Below the pieces are notes generated by a model. That model worked only from the letters and a program-made list of their open reading frames with translations. It did not search any database and was not told the origin of the DNA. A DNA stretch of 64,000 nucleotides from Bacillota bacterium (GTDB lineage: Bacteria > Bacillota > Sulfobacillia > Sulfobacillales > Sulfobacillaceae). The translations under genes were made by a program, and so were the position numbers. Below are positions 50,520-59,031 of this stretch, in pieces. How positions within the stretch are numbered: the stretch's first letter is position 1; each line of letters begins with the position of its first letter. Where the stretch lies: NCBI GenBank assembly GCA_023511625.1, contig JAIMBD010000005.1, positions 1-64,000 of the forward strand, written 5' to 3'.

Positions 50520-51143
50520 ATGGCGGCGTCCCTGCAAGCAGCGGTCCAAGCCATCGAGGCGCTCCGGGAGGGCCGGATGGCCGTGATCTTGGGCAGGTTG
50601 AACGGCGTGGAGGTGGCCACCTTGGTCCGCGACGCCGAAACGGTAACTCCAGCCGACATCAATTACATGGCGTGGTGGGGAAGGGGACTCATCTCCTGCG
50701 CGGTGCGCGCCGATCGCCTCGAGCGCTTGGCCATCCCTCGCATCGACTCCGACCGGCCCGGCGCGACGGCCTTCTGCGTGTCGGTGGACGCCCGCCGAGG
50801 GACCACCACCGGCATCTCGGCGCATGACCGGGCCCTTACGGCGCGGGTGCTGGCCGATCCCCTGGCCAAGCCCGAAGATTTGGTGCGGCCAGGACACCTC
50901 TTGCCGATTCGCGTAGAGGCCGAAGGCCTGCGCCAGCGGCCGGGGCTGGCGGAGGCGGCAGTGGCCTTGGCAACCTTGGCGGGAAGAGCGCCGGTGGCCG
51001 TCACCTGCCCGATGCTGGAAGAGAGCGGCGAGGTGGCTGGCCGCGCGGCCGTAGAATCCTTCGCCCGCCGCGAAGGGTTGACGGTGGTGCGCGTGGCCGA
51101 CCTTCTGGAGTACCTCGAGGGGCACGTGGCCGAGGCCATCTGA
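50520..51143 (+). CDS. RibB (DHBP synthase)-fold protein lacking the catalytic acidic motif
   Basis: A 207-residue RibB-like protein. Retained parts are the VTPADINYMAWWGRGLISCAV region, TTTGISAHDRALTARVL and RPGHLLPIR. The essential motif near the N-terminus (D-DE-RENEGD in true 3,4-dihydroxy-2-butanone-4-phosphate synthases) is replaced by VILGRLNGVEVATLV, and the RGHTEA motif reads RPGLAEA, losing the histidine. No other riboflavin gene is near; it follows the FAH gene in the same direction. It is probably not a riboflavin enzyme but a repurposed fold in the catabolic cluster. GTG 50493 is an alternative start. Confidence 0.75.
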   Translation: MAASLQAAVQAIEALREGRMAVILGRLNGVEVATLVRDAETVTPADINYMAWWGRGLISCAVRADRLERLAIPRIDSDRPGATAFCVSVDARRGTTTGISAHDRALTARVLADPLAKPEDLVRPGHLLPIRVEAEGLRQRPGLAEAAVALATLAGRAPVAVTCPMLEESGEVAGRAAVESFARREGLTVVRVADLLEYLEGHVAEAI

Positions 51144-51209
51144 AAAAGCCATCGCCATCGGGCCAGGCCGGCCGCGGCGTACCTCCGTCAGCGGGCTCAA
51201 CGAGGCGTC

Positions 51210-52025
51210 TTATTGGCCAGAGACCGGCTGCGGGACTGCCGTCGCCACGTCTGCCAACGGGCTCCACCCAAGCTTTTGGGAGATGGCGCGGGCGGTCTGG
51301 CGCACGGCGGCCACCACCTCCGGCAACACCTCCGGGTTTAAGGCCGCTGAGGGCCCCACTACGCCGACGGCCGCGACGCAGCGATGGCAGGCGTTGAAGA
51401 TGGGAGCGCCGACGCCCGTTGCGCCGACGATGGTCTGCCCGACTTCGACCAGGTAACCCTGGTGACGGATCTCTTCCAGTTGGCGCACGATGGCCTCTGG
51501 CTCCACCACCGAGTGTTCGGTGGTGGGAGCGATGGGCTGGGAGAGGATGGCATCGACCAATTCCGGGGGCTGGTATGCCAGCAGGACCCGTCCCAGCACC
51601 CCGTAGTGGAGCGGGCGCAGGCGGCCGATGTACGACGAGTACTTCAGCCCTTCCAGGGTCTCGCGACTGTCGATGTAGACCAGAGACTGTCCCTCGGCGA
51701 TGCCCATCAGCACCGTCTGTCGGGTTTTGAGCTGCAGCTGGTTCAGCTCCTCGTCGGCTTCGGTGCGGATGGCCAGGGTCGAGAGGAGGATGCCTCCGTA
51801 GTTGAGGAGCTGGAACCCCAGCCGGTAGACGGCGCGGGGGGCGTGGTAGCGGATGAGGCCATGGTATTCCAGGGTGTACAGGATGCGGTAGACAGTAGCT
51901 TTGGCGAGTCGAGTGCGCTCCACGATCTGGTCGATGCTGAGCTCGGGCTCTTGGACGGAAAAGCAGTTCAGGATCTGAATGGCGCGTTCCACCGAGCGAA
52001 TGCGGCTGACTTTGACCTCGCGCAT
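51210..52025 (-). CDS. IclR-family transcriptional regulator
   Basis: A 271-residue regulator with an N-terminal winged helix (RSVERAIQILNCFSVQEPELSIDQIVERTRLAKATVYRIL in outline) and a C-terminal effector domain (GQSLVYIDSRE, RPLHYGVLGRVLLAY, GATGVGAPIFN). ATG 52025 follows GGGGGAG. IclR proteins commonly control aromatic and carboxylic-acid catabolism. Its position between the decarboxylase-FAH-RibB-like row and the dienelactone hydrolase suggests it regulates both. Confidence 0.92.
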   Translation of the reverse strand: MREVKVSRIRSVERAIQILNCFSVQEPELSIDQIVERTRLAKATVYRILYTLEYHGLIRYHAPRAVYRLGFQLLNYGGILLSTLAIRTEADEELNQLQLKTRQTVLMGIAEGQSLVYIDSRETLEGLKYSSYIGRLRPLHYGVLGRVLLAYQPPELVDAILSQPIAPTTEHSVVEPEAIVRQLEEIRHQGYLVEVGQTIVGATGVGAPIFNACHRCVAAVGVVGPSAALNPEVLPEVVAAVRQTARAISQKLGWSPLADVATAVPQPVSGQ

Positions 52026-52083
52026 GGATCTCCCCCTCTCCGCGGGATGGGGTGGGTCGTGCTCCGCGGCTATTGTAACAGAA

Positions 52084-52113
52084 GTTCCCCCCGGCCCTAA
52101 GACCGGGGGGAAC
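52084..52113 (-). terminator. Terminator of the dienelactone hydrolase gene, near iclR promoter
   Basis: An 11-bp perfect stem (GTTCCCCCCGG/CCGGGGGGAAC) with an eight-base loop. On the minus strand it is followed by TTCTGTTACAATAG, whose TACAAT could be the -10 of the iclR gene. Confidence 0.7.
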
Positions 52114-52142
52114 TGCCCGTCTGCCATCCGGGAGCGATGGGT

Positions 52143-52967
52143 TCAGGAGGCGGCGGGGGCGAGATACTGGGCGAAGAGGCCCAAGGAGCGAGCCCAGGCC
52201 GCGCGGGCGGCGTCGACGTGGTAGGAACTGCGGGTGTCATTGAAGAAAGCGTGGCCGGCGCCCCGGTAGACGACGGGTTCGAAGGTCTTGCCCAGAGCCC
52301 GCATCGCTTCGGCCACGCTCGGAACCGGCTCGGTGATGCGGGGGTCGTGTTCCCCATAAAACCCGTACACGGGGCAAGCCACGTGCTGCAGCCGGTCCTG
52401 GGCCGGGGCCGCCCCGTAGTAGACCTGCGCGACCTTCAGGCGCGGCTCGGCCGTGGCCAGGGCGAAGGAGAGCATCCCGCCCAGGCAGTATCCCACGCTG
52501 CCGACGGGTTGTCCCGCAGCACCGGGAGAGGCTTGCAGGTAATCGACCCAGGCCTTGAGGTCAGATACCCAACCGTCCACATCGCGGGGGCCAAACAGCT
52601 TGCCTAGCGTCTCGCCCAACTGCTGTGCCTCGGCCTGGGGGCGCTTTTGTAGCTCGGCCTGCAACACCGACTGGTCGTGCCAGGCGCTCTGCGGCACGCT
52701 GTCCAAAAAGCGCTTGACGGCCTCGATACGCGCCTCCGACAAGACCTCGGGGCGTCCGCCGCGGGAATACAGGTCCGGCGCCAGGGCCGTGTAGCCCGCC
52801 GCCGCAAAACGGCGCGTGACATCCTGGATGTGCCCGTCCGGTCCCCAGATCTCTTGGATGACCAAGATGGCCGGCAAGGGCCGGTCGACCCGCGCCGGGC
52901 GGGCCAAGTAGGCGCGCATGGTCTCGCCCGCGCGCTGATGTTCGACCCATCGGGTCTCCAGTTCCAC
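52143..52967 (-). CDS. Dienelactone hydrolase
   Basis: A 274-residue DLH-family alpha/beta hydrolase with VIQEIWGPDGHI (conserved Glu), nucleophile Cys in GYCLGGM, Asp in YGEHDPRI and His in GAGHAFFND, so the Cys-Asp-His triad is complete. GTG 52967 follows GGAGGTGA. The family hydrolyses dienelactones from chlorocatechol-type ring cleavage and related esters. It is read in the same direction as iclR, with a terminator between them. Confidence 0.92.
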   Translation of the reverse strand: MELETRWVEHQRAGETMRAYLARPARVDRPLPAILVIQEIWGPDGHIQDVTRRFAAAGYTALAPDLYSRGGRPEVLSEARIEAVKRFLDSVPQSAWHDQSVLQAELQKRPQAEAQQLGETLGKLFGPRDVDGWVSDLKAWVDYLQASPGAAGQPVGSVGYCLGGMLSFALATAEPRLKVAQVYYGAAPAQDRLQHVACPVYGFYGEHDPRITEPVPSVAEAMRALGKTFEPVVYRGAGHAFFNDTRSSYHVDAARAAWARSLGLFAQYLAPAAS

Positions 52968-53174
52968 AGGGAATCACCTCCGTGCGGGATAAGGACCAAA
53001 AGCCCGCCCTCCTGCGGAGGATCTCCGCCGGACGGCGCGCCTAAGACCCCGGGAAGCCGTCCCAATTATCCCATGATTGATAAGAAAGCTCTAGTCCCTG
53101 TCTGCCCCCCGCGCCTTGTCAAGCCGGCGAAAGCCGAATAGTATGATAGGTAATCTAGAGTAGGAGGCGGCGCC

Positions 53175-54878
53175 ATGGGGGATCAGCCTAGCAAGGTGGA
53201 GACCATCAAGGCCCAAAGCCGGTGGTTGCGGGGGCACTTGGCCGAGGAGCTGCGCGATGCCAGCACGCCCACCGTCAGTGAAGAGGGCTACCAGCTCTTG
53301 AAGTTCCACGGCGTCTACGCGCAGGACGACCGAGACGTTAGGCGGGCCAGGCGGGCGGCGGGGCAGATGCCTGATTACCGGTTCATGGTGCGGGCGGCCA
53401 TCGCCGGAGGCGTGCTCGGCCCCGACCAATACCTTGCCCTCGAGGCCGTAGCCGAGGAGCTCGGCGTTCCCAGCTTGCGCATCACCAGTCGGCAGGGCAT
53501 CCAATTCCACGGGGTCCACAAGTTCCAGTTGCGCCATTTGATCGGCGCGCTCAACCGGCACCTCATCACCACCTGGGCCGGATGCGGCGACGTGGAACGC
53601 AACTTGACCGCGTGCCCCGCGCCGTGGGAGGACGGCGCCCACCGCAAGCTCGGCGCCCGCGCGAAAGCCCTGGCGCAGCACCTCAAGCCGCGCTCGCGAG
53701 CCTACGTCGAGCTTTGGATGGACGGCGAGGCGGTCTATTCGTGGGAGGCGGATGCCGAGCCGCTGTACGGGCCCACCTACCTGCCGCGGAAATTCAAGAC
53801 CGGGCTTACGCTAGCCGGGCACAACTGCATCGACGTCTTGACCCACGACCTCGGGTTGGTCGGCCATCCCACGCCGGACGGCGAAGACATCGCGGCCTGG
53901 ACGGTGCTGGTAGGCGGGGGATTAGGCAAGTCGCACGGCGTGGCGGCTACCCATCCCGCCTTGGCCCAGGTGTTGGGGGAGGTGGCCGACGCCGACGTGG
54001 TTGCGGCCGTGGAAGCCGTGATCACCGTCCAACGAGACTTCGGCAACCGCAGCGACCGCAAGTTTGCCCGCTTAAAGTACTTGGTCGAGGCGTGGGGCAT
54101 CGACCGCTTCCGAAGGACCGTCGAAGAGCGGATGGGATTTTCGTTCCGGCCGGCCCGTCCGCTTGACTTTGAGCCGTTGGACGACCATTTGGGATGGCAT
54201 GAGACGGGGCCGGGCCGGGGCTTCCTCGGCCTGTGGGTGGAATGCGGCCGCATTGTCGACACCCCGGAACGTCGGTTGCGCACGGCCCTTAAGGAGGTGG
54301 TGCGCCGCTGGCGGCTCGGGGTCCACCTGACGCCGCACCAGAACCTCTTGCTGACCGGCATCGCCAGCCCCGAGCGCCGCGCCATCGAAGAGTGCTTGGC
54401 CGCCCACGGCGTCAAGCCGGTGGAAGGGCTTTCGCCGGTGCAGCGGTACGGCATGGCGTGCCCCGCCCTGCCGACCTGCGGGCTTGCCCTGACCGAAGCC
54501 GAGCGCGTGTTTTCGGGCGTGGCCGCGGCCTTGTCCGCGCGTTGGGAGGCGCTGGGACTGGGGGCGGTGCCGATCGCGGTGCGGATGACCGGATGTCCCA
54601 ACAACTGCGCCCGCCCGTTCACGGCCGAGGTGGGCCTCGTGGGCCGAAGCCCGGGCCGGTACGCCATCTACCTCGGTGGCAACGCAAAAGGCACGCGCTT
54701 GGCCCAACTGTGGCGCGACGCGGTGCCGCTTGAAGCGGTGGTCCCGGCGCTCGAGCCGCTGTTTACGGCCTATGCCGCCCGCCGCAGGCCCAACGAGCGC
54801 TTTGGAGACTGGTGGGCGCGCGAGGGGGCTTTAGCCGGCGTGGCGACGGAGGGGGAGCCATGGGCTACTACCCCGTGA
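53175..54878 (+). CDS. Ferredoxin-type assimilatory sulfite (or nitrite) reductase
   Basis: A 567-residue siroheme/[4Fe-4S] reductase. It has the two duplicated ferredoxin-like halves (LRITSRQGIQFHGV; RLGVHLTPHQNLLLTGI) and the cluster cysteines in ACPALPTCG and GCPNNCARP. ATG 53175 follows AGGAGG; TATGAT near 53144 is a possible -10. It reduces sulfite to sulfide (or nitrite to ammonia). Coupled siroheme-synthesis genes downstream (the next start overlaps this stop) supply its cofactor. Sulfite is favoured by overall similarity, but substrate choice from sequence alone is uncertain. Confidence 0.9.
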   Translation: MGDQPSKVETIKAQSRWLRGHLAEELRDASTPTVSEEGYQLLKFHGVYAQDDRDVRRARRAAGQMPDYRFMVRAAIAGGVLGPDQYLALEAVAEELGVPSLRITSRQGIQFHGVHKFQLRHLIGALNRHLITTWAGCGDVERNLTACPAPWEDGAHRKLGARAKALAQHLKPRSRAYVELWMDGEAVYSWEADAEPLYGPTYLPRKFKTGLTLAGHNCIDVLTHDLGLVGHPTPDGEDIAAWTVLVGGGLGKSHGVAATHPALAQVLGEVADADVVAAVEAVITVQRDFGNRSDRKFARLKYLVEAWGIDRFRRTVEERMGFSFRPARPLDFEPLDDHLGWHETGPGRGFLGLWVECGRIVDTPERRLRTALKEVVRRWRLGVHLTPHQNLLLTGIASPERRAIEECLAAHGVKPVEGLSPVQRYGMACPALPTCGLALTEAERVFSGVAAALSARWEALGLGAVPIAVRMTGCPNNCARPFTAEVGLVGRSPGRYAIYLGGNAKGTRLAQLWRDAVPLEAVVPALEPLFTAYAARRRPNERFGDWWAREGALAGVATEGEPWATTP

Positions 54879-55429
54879 TGGTGGACCTCGGGCGAATTCC
54901 GGTGTTGGTCGTGGGAGCCGGGCACGTGGCCGAGCAGAAGCTCTACGCCCTGCTCGCGGCGGGGCCTCGGAGGCTCGACGTGGTGGCGCCTCGGGCCACG
55001 CCTACCATCGCCGAGTGGGCCGAGACCGGACGGCTCCGATGGCATGCCCGCCCCGTGCGGCCGGAGGACATCCAGCAGCACCAGTTGGTGGTGGCGGCGA
55101 CCGGCGATGCGGCCGTCAACCGCGACGTGGCGCGGTGGGCGAAGGCGGCTGGGGCGTGGGTCAACGTGGTCGACGACCGGCGCCGTTCGACCGTCATCGG
55201 GGCGAGCCACTTTCGGCGCGGCCCCCTGGTGGTGGCCGTCTCTACCTCTGGTCGGGCTCCGGGCCTCGCCAAGCTGTTGCGCCAAGTGCTGGAAGCCGAG
55301 TTCGGGGCCGAATGGGCGGCGTGGACCCGGGAAGCGGGGCGGCTGCGGCGGTCGTTGCCGCCCGAGGACCGGGGCCCGGCGCTCGGGCGCTGGTGGCGGA
55401 CCAAGCAGGAGGCAGGGGGGAAGTCGTGA
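54860..55429 (+). CDS. Precorrin-2 dehydrogenase (siroheme synthase N-terminal type)
   Basis: A 189-residue Met8/CysG-N-like enzyme with the NAD-binding VLVVGAGHVAEQKLYALLAAG, then VVAATGDAAVNRDVARWA and VNVVDDRRRSTVIGASHFRRGPLVVAVSTSGRAPGLAKLLR in outline. It oxidises precorrin-2 to sirohydrochlorin. ATG 54860 follows GGAGGGGGAG and lies inside the reductase 3' end. The usual C-terminal dimerisation part is short, and ferrochelation may need another protein. Confidence 0.9.
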   Translation: MGYYPVMVDLGRIPVLVVGAGHVAEQKLYALLAAGPRRLDVVAPRATPTIAEWAETGRLRWHARPVRPEDIQQHQLVVAATGDAAVNRDVARWAKAAGAWVNVVDDRRRSTVIGASHFRRGPLVVAVSTSGRAPGLAKLLRQVLEAEFGAEWAAWTREAGRLRRSLPPEDRGPALGRWWRTKQEAGGKS

Positions 55430-56193
55430 CCCGCGAACCAGTCTATTTGGTAGGCGCTGGGCCGGGGGCTCCCGACCTTTTGACGGTGCGGGCGGCGCGG
55501 GTGTTGGCCCGCGCCGACGCCTTGCTCTACGACCGCTTGGTCCATCCTGACGTGGTGGCCTTGGCCACCCAGGCGCGCGTCAAGGTCGCCGTCGGCAAAT
55601 CGCCCGGCGCGCCTAAAGCGGCCCAAGAGGCGATCTGCGCGACCTTGCAGGCCTTGTGGCAGGCCGGATACGACCCGGTGGTGCGGCTCAAAGGCGGCGA
55701 CCCCTTTGTCTTCGGGCGCGGTGGGGAGGAGGCGGCGGCGCTCTCGGCGGCCGGCATCCCCTGGGAGGTGGTGCCGGGGTTGAGCGCGGCGCTCGCCGCG
55801 CCGGCCCTGGCCCACATCCCGGTGACCCACCGCGGGGTAAGTCCGGGGGTGGTCATCGTGAGCGGCACCGCAGCCGGCGGCCGGCTCCATTCCTTGGCCG
55901 GTGAGGGCCAGACGCCCTACACGCTGGTGGTGTTGATGGGCGTGGCGCGGCTCGAGGCGCTGGTGAGATCCCTTATCGCGGGCGGCAAGCCGCCCGATAC
56001 CCCTGCGGCGCTTTTGGCCGCCATGGCCTGGCCCGAGGCGCGGGCCGTGCGGGCCCCCCTGGCCGAGCTGCCTGCGGCGGCCCGGGCGGCAGGGATGACG
56101 GCGCCGGCCACACTGGTGGTGGGGCCGGTGGCGGCGCTGTTTCCGCTGCCCTCGGACTTACGAGGTGCCGTGGATGCGTTCGCGCCCGGCTAA
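55426..56193 (+). CDS. cobA: Uroporphyrinogen-III C-methyltransferase
   Basis: A 255-residue SAM-dependent methyltransferase with VYLVGAGPGAPDLLTVRA, DALLYDRLV, VVRLKGGDPFVFGRGGEE and VTHRGVSPGVVIVSGT. It makes precorrin-2 for siroheme or B12. GTG 55426 overlaps the preceding stop (GTGA), so sulfite reductase, dehydrogenase and methyltransferase form one coupled operon. Its 3' end overlaps the convergent xdhC gene by 36 bases. Confidence 0.93.
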   Translation: MTREPVYLVGAGPGAPDLLTVRAARVLARADALLYDRLVHPDVVALATQARVKVAVGKSPGAPKAAQEAICATLQALWQAGYDPVVRLKGGDPFVFGRGGEEAAALSAAGIPWEVVPGLSAALAAPALAHIPVTHRGVSPGVVIVSGTAAGGRLHSLAGEGQTPYTLVVLMGVARLEALVRSLIAGGKPPDTPAALLAAMAWPEARAVRAPLAELPAAARAAGMTAPATLVVGPVAALFPLPSDLRGAVDAFAPG

Positions 56194-57213
56194 GGGCGTC
56201 GCCGAGCGGCCGCTGCGTTCGGCCATCAGCTGGGCCACGATGCTGACGGCCACCTCTTCGGGGGTTTCGGCGCCGAGGTCGAGGCCCACGGGGGCCACGA
56301 TGGGCCCGTCTTGGAAGGCGTGCCCGATGTTGGTCAGCATCTCGCGCGTGCGCGACAGCGGGCCCAGCACTCCGATCCACCGCGGCCGCGAGGCCAGAGC
56401 CAGGCGCAAGGCGGCTTCGTCGCGCGCTTGATTGTGGTTCATGATCACCCACCAGCGGTGGAGCAAGCGGTCCGGGGGCACAGCGTCCGGCTCGGCCACG
56501 AGAAACTCCACCCCGGGCTGGGGGAAACGGCTCGGGCCGTTGAAGGCCGCCCTGGGGTCTAGCACCGTGACGGCAAACCCGACCTCGGTCGCCCGGGCCA
56601 CCACGGGGATGGCGTCGTGCCCGGCCCCGGCCACCACCAGCGGGTCCGGGGGCAACAAGGGGTCGATGACCCACTGGCTGCCCTCGATGGCGCGCACGGC
56701 GGCCCGGGTCCCGGATTTCAGCGCCTCCGCCATCGCCTCGCGCAAGGCCGGCGCGGGTGGGTCGCCCCAGGTGTGCCCGGCGCCATCGAGCCCGGTGCGG
56801 CGACCTTGCGGCAGCTCAAGGGCCAGAGCGAAGGGGGCGAGGCCTTCCGCTCGGGCGAAGGTTTCCCGCCAGAACCCATCTTCCGGGGAAACCGGCGTCA
56901 GGAGGATGTCGACGGCGCCCTTGCAGCCGATCCCGAGGCCCCACATGTCGTTCTCCGTCAGGTCATAGCTCTGGATGCGGTTTTCGCCGTCGGCCATGGC
57001 CAGCTCGGCCCACTGGTAGAGATCGCCTTCAAGACAGCCTCCGCTTAAGGTCCCGTGCATGCGGTTGTCCTCGGCCATCATCATCTTGGCTCCCGGCCGG
57101 CGGTAGGCTGAGCCTCGGACCGACACCAAAAGGGCTAGGGTGGCTTTTTTGCCGCGCGCCCAGGCCTCGGCGATGGCGTGAAACGTCTCGCGCGCCTCCA
57201 ACAGCGAAGACAT
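56158..57213 (-). CDS. XdhC/CoxI-family protein
   Basis: A 351-residue protein with the XdhC N-terminal domain (ALLVSVRGSAYRRPGAKMMM, GTLSGGCLEGD, IGCKGAVDILL) and a C-terminal Rossmann domain (PLVVAGAGHDAIPVVARATEVGFAVTVLDPR in outline). Family members help sulfurate and insert molybdenum cofactor into xanthine or CO dehydrogenases. No such enzyme is in the window. ATG 57213 follows a GGAGGGGACGG-type site. Confidence 0.88.
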   Translation of the reverse strand: MSSLLEARETFHAIAEAWARGKKATLALLVSVRGSAYRRPGAKMMMAEDNRMHGTLSGGCLEGDLYQWAELAMADGENRIQSYDLTENDMWGLGIGCKGAVDILLTPVSPEDGFWRETFARAEGLAPFALALELPQGRRTGLDGAGHTWGDPPAPALREAMAEALKSGTRAAVRAIEGSQWVIDPLLPPDPLVVAGAGHDAIPVVARATEVGFAVTVLDPRAAFNGPSRFPQPGVEFLVAEPDAVPPDRLLHRWWVIMNHNQARDEAALRLALASRPRWIGVLGPLSRTREMLTNIGHAFQDGPIVAPVGLDLGAETPEEVAVSIVAQLMAERSGRSATPLAGRERIHGTS

Positions 57214-57554
57214 CGTCCGTCCCCTCCTCCATCCCGCGTCGATTTCGATTGTCGCCCCATCTCGGTTTCGGCCAACAGTTTAACGGTTTCCCGATCCGGT
57301 GGCGAGGGCCAGATGGTCCTTCTTGGTTCAACCGCACTCCGAGGGAAGATTCGAAGGAAGATGCGAGGGAAGATGGAAACCATCGGGTCGTCTCGGGGAG
57401 CTCCTCCCGGAGATTGCGGGCCCACCGGTTGGCCGAACCCGGCCCGAAAGGCGGGGGCCGCCGGGGAGCCGCGCGGCCTTTCACCTGCCACCCGACGGGG
57501 GGCCTGCCCCTAAAAAAGTTTTTCGCCCCGCGCGGAAAAACTGGGCCCAGTGCA
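57214..57554. other. Intergenic region with three tandem 12-bp repeats
   Basis: No gene is supported. Three adjacent 12-base units beginning GGAAGAT start at 57344, 57356 and 57368. They differ mainly in their last five bases. Their role is unknown. Confidence 0.45.
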
Positions 57555-57582
57555 TTGACAACGGCGTTCGAGGTGGTATGAT
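57555..57582 (+). promoter_or_regulatory. Promoter of the MarR-ABC exporter operon
   Basis: TTGACA at 57555-57560, a 16-bp spacer and TATGAT at 57577-57582. The AT-rich segment TTAAATTTTAGTCTTTATTGATATTT follows at 57591-57616, a plausible operator for the MarR protein encoded next. Confidence 0.7.
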
Positions 57583-57629
57583 GCCCTTGGTTAAATTTTA
57601 GTCTTTATTGATATTTGGAGAGGTGAAGG

Positions 57630-58058
57630 ATGGCGCGCGAACAAGATCTCGAGGCCGTCGACGGGTTTTTCCTGCGCATCGGCCAACAGTTTCGGCAGCG
57701 CCCAACGGGCGATCATCTGACGGTGGCGCAGTTTCTGGTGGTCCGCAAGCTCTACACCCACGGGCCTATGGCCATGGGCGAACTGGCGGAGTCCCTGGGG
57801 GTCTCGTTTGCTGCCGCCACCGGCATCGTGGACCGATTGAGTCAGGCCGGCCTCGTCCACCGGCGGCGGTCCGACGTCGACCGACGCGTGGTGTGGGTGG
57901 AACTCAGCCCCGAGGGCCATGCCAAGATGGCCGAGATGCGCCAGGCGCGCCGCCATCTGCTCGAGGCCATGATGCAACCCTTGGACGACGACGAGCTGCA
58001 CGAGCTGGTGCGGCTTTTGGGCAAAGTGGTGGAAGGGGTGGGCGAACGCCATGGGTGA
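57630..58058 (+). CDS. MarR-family transcriptional regulator
   Basis: A 142-residue winged-helix protein with LTVAQFLVVRKLY, MGELAESLGVSFAAATGIVDRLSQAGLVHRRR in outline and DRRVVWVELSPEG. ATG 57630 follows GGAGAGG. Its 3' end overlaps the ABC ATPase gene by 8 bases. It probably represses its own operon from the promoter just upstream. Confidence 0.92.
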   Translation: MAREQDLEAVDGFFLRIGQQFRQRPTGDHLTVAQFLVVRKLYTHGPMAMGELAESLGVSFAAATGIVDRLSQAGLVHRRRSDVDRRVVWVELSPEGHAKMAEMRQARRHLLEAMMQPLDDDELHELVRLLGKVVEGVGERHG

Positions 58059-59031
58059 CCGGATCGTGGTAGAACAGTTGACCAAGCGGTTCGGCGAAAT
58101 CGAGGCCGTCCGCGGCGTCAGCTTCACGGTGGGAGCGCGCGAGGTGTTTGGCTTCCTCGGTCCCAACGGCGCCGGCAAGACCACCACCATCAAGATGCTG
58201 GCCACGCTGCTCGAGCCCACTTCGGGTCGGCTTCAGATCGAGGGGCTGGACGTGGTCCGCCAGCGCCAGGAGGTGCGGCGCATCATCGGCTTGGTGTTTC
58301 AGGACCCGACCTTGGACGACCGCCTGACGGCGTGGGAGAACTTGTTGTTTCACGGCATGCTCTACGGTCTCTCCCAGGCCGAGATCCGGCGCCGGGCCGA
58401 ACCGCTGCTCGAGATGGTGGGGTTGGCCGAGCGCCAAAACAGCCTGGTGCGCACCTTTTCCGGCGGGATGAAGCGCCGCTTGGAGCTGGTGCGGGGGCTG
58501 ATCCACACGCCCAAGGTGTTGTTCTTGGATGAGCCTACGGTGGGCTTAGACCCGCAGACGCGAAGCCAGCTCTGGCAGCACATTCGGGAGCTGTCGCGAC
58601 ACCATGACACCACCGTCTTCGTCACCACCCACTACATGGACGAGGCCGAGCACTGCGACCGCACGGCGATCATGGACCACGGCCAGATCGTGGCCTTGGA
58701 TACGCCGGAACACCTAAAACAGGTCATCGGCAGCGAGGAGATTCGCTTGACGGTGCGGGCCTCGGCGCTGTCGGAGCGCTCGCGGTGGGAGGCCGAGCTC
58801 GGCCAGAGCTTTTCCGGGGCCGGGACCGAACTGCTCTTCAAGACCCGCAACGCCGGCGCCGACGTGGCTCGCATCGTGCAGGCAGTGGGACCGGCGATCG
58901 AGCGCATCGAGATCAAGCGGCCGACCTTGGAAGACGTCTTCTTGCACCTGACCGGGCGCGAAATCCGGGAGGAGACGGTATCGGCCCGCGATGCCTGGCG
59001 GGAGTTTGGGCGAAGGAGGATGGGGCGATGA
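58051..59031 (+). CDS. DrrA-type ABC transporter ATP-binding protein
   Basis: A 326-residue ATPase with Walker A GPNGAGKTT, Q-loop GLVFQDPTLDDRLT, signature FSGGMKRRLELVRGL, Walker B VLFLDEPTVGLD and switch His TTHYMDEAEHC. The DrrA-like C-terminal extension (LTVRASALSERSRW, RPTLEDVFLHLTGREIRE) is present. It powers the ABC-2 permease encoded next (the ATGA overlap shows coupling). The family exports drugs or lipids. Confidence 0.93.
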   Translation: MGDRIVVEQLTKRFGEIEAVRGVSFTVGAREVFGFLGPNGAGKTTTIKMLATLLEPTSGRLQIEGLDVVRQRQEVRRIIGLVFQDPTLDDRLTAWENLLFHGMLYGLSQAEIRRRAEPLLEMVGLAERQNSLVRTFSGGMKRRLELVRGLIHTPKVLFLDEPTVGLDPQTRSQLWQHIRELSRHHDTTVFVTTHYMDEAEHCDRTAIMDHGQIVALDTPEHLKQVIGSEEIRLTVRASALSERSRWEAELGQSFSGAGTELLFKTRNAGADVARIVQAVGPAIERIEIKRPTLEDVFLHLTGREIREETVSARDAWREFGRRRMGR

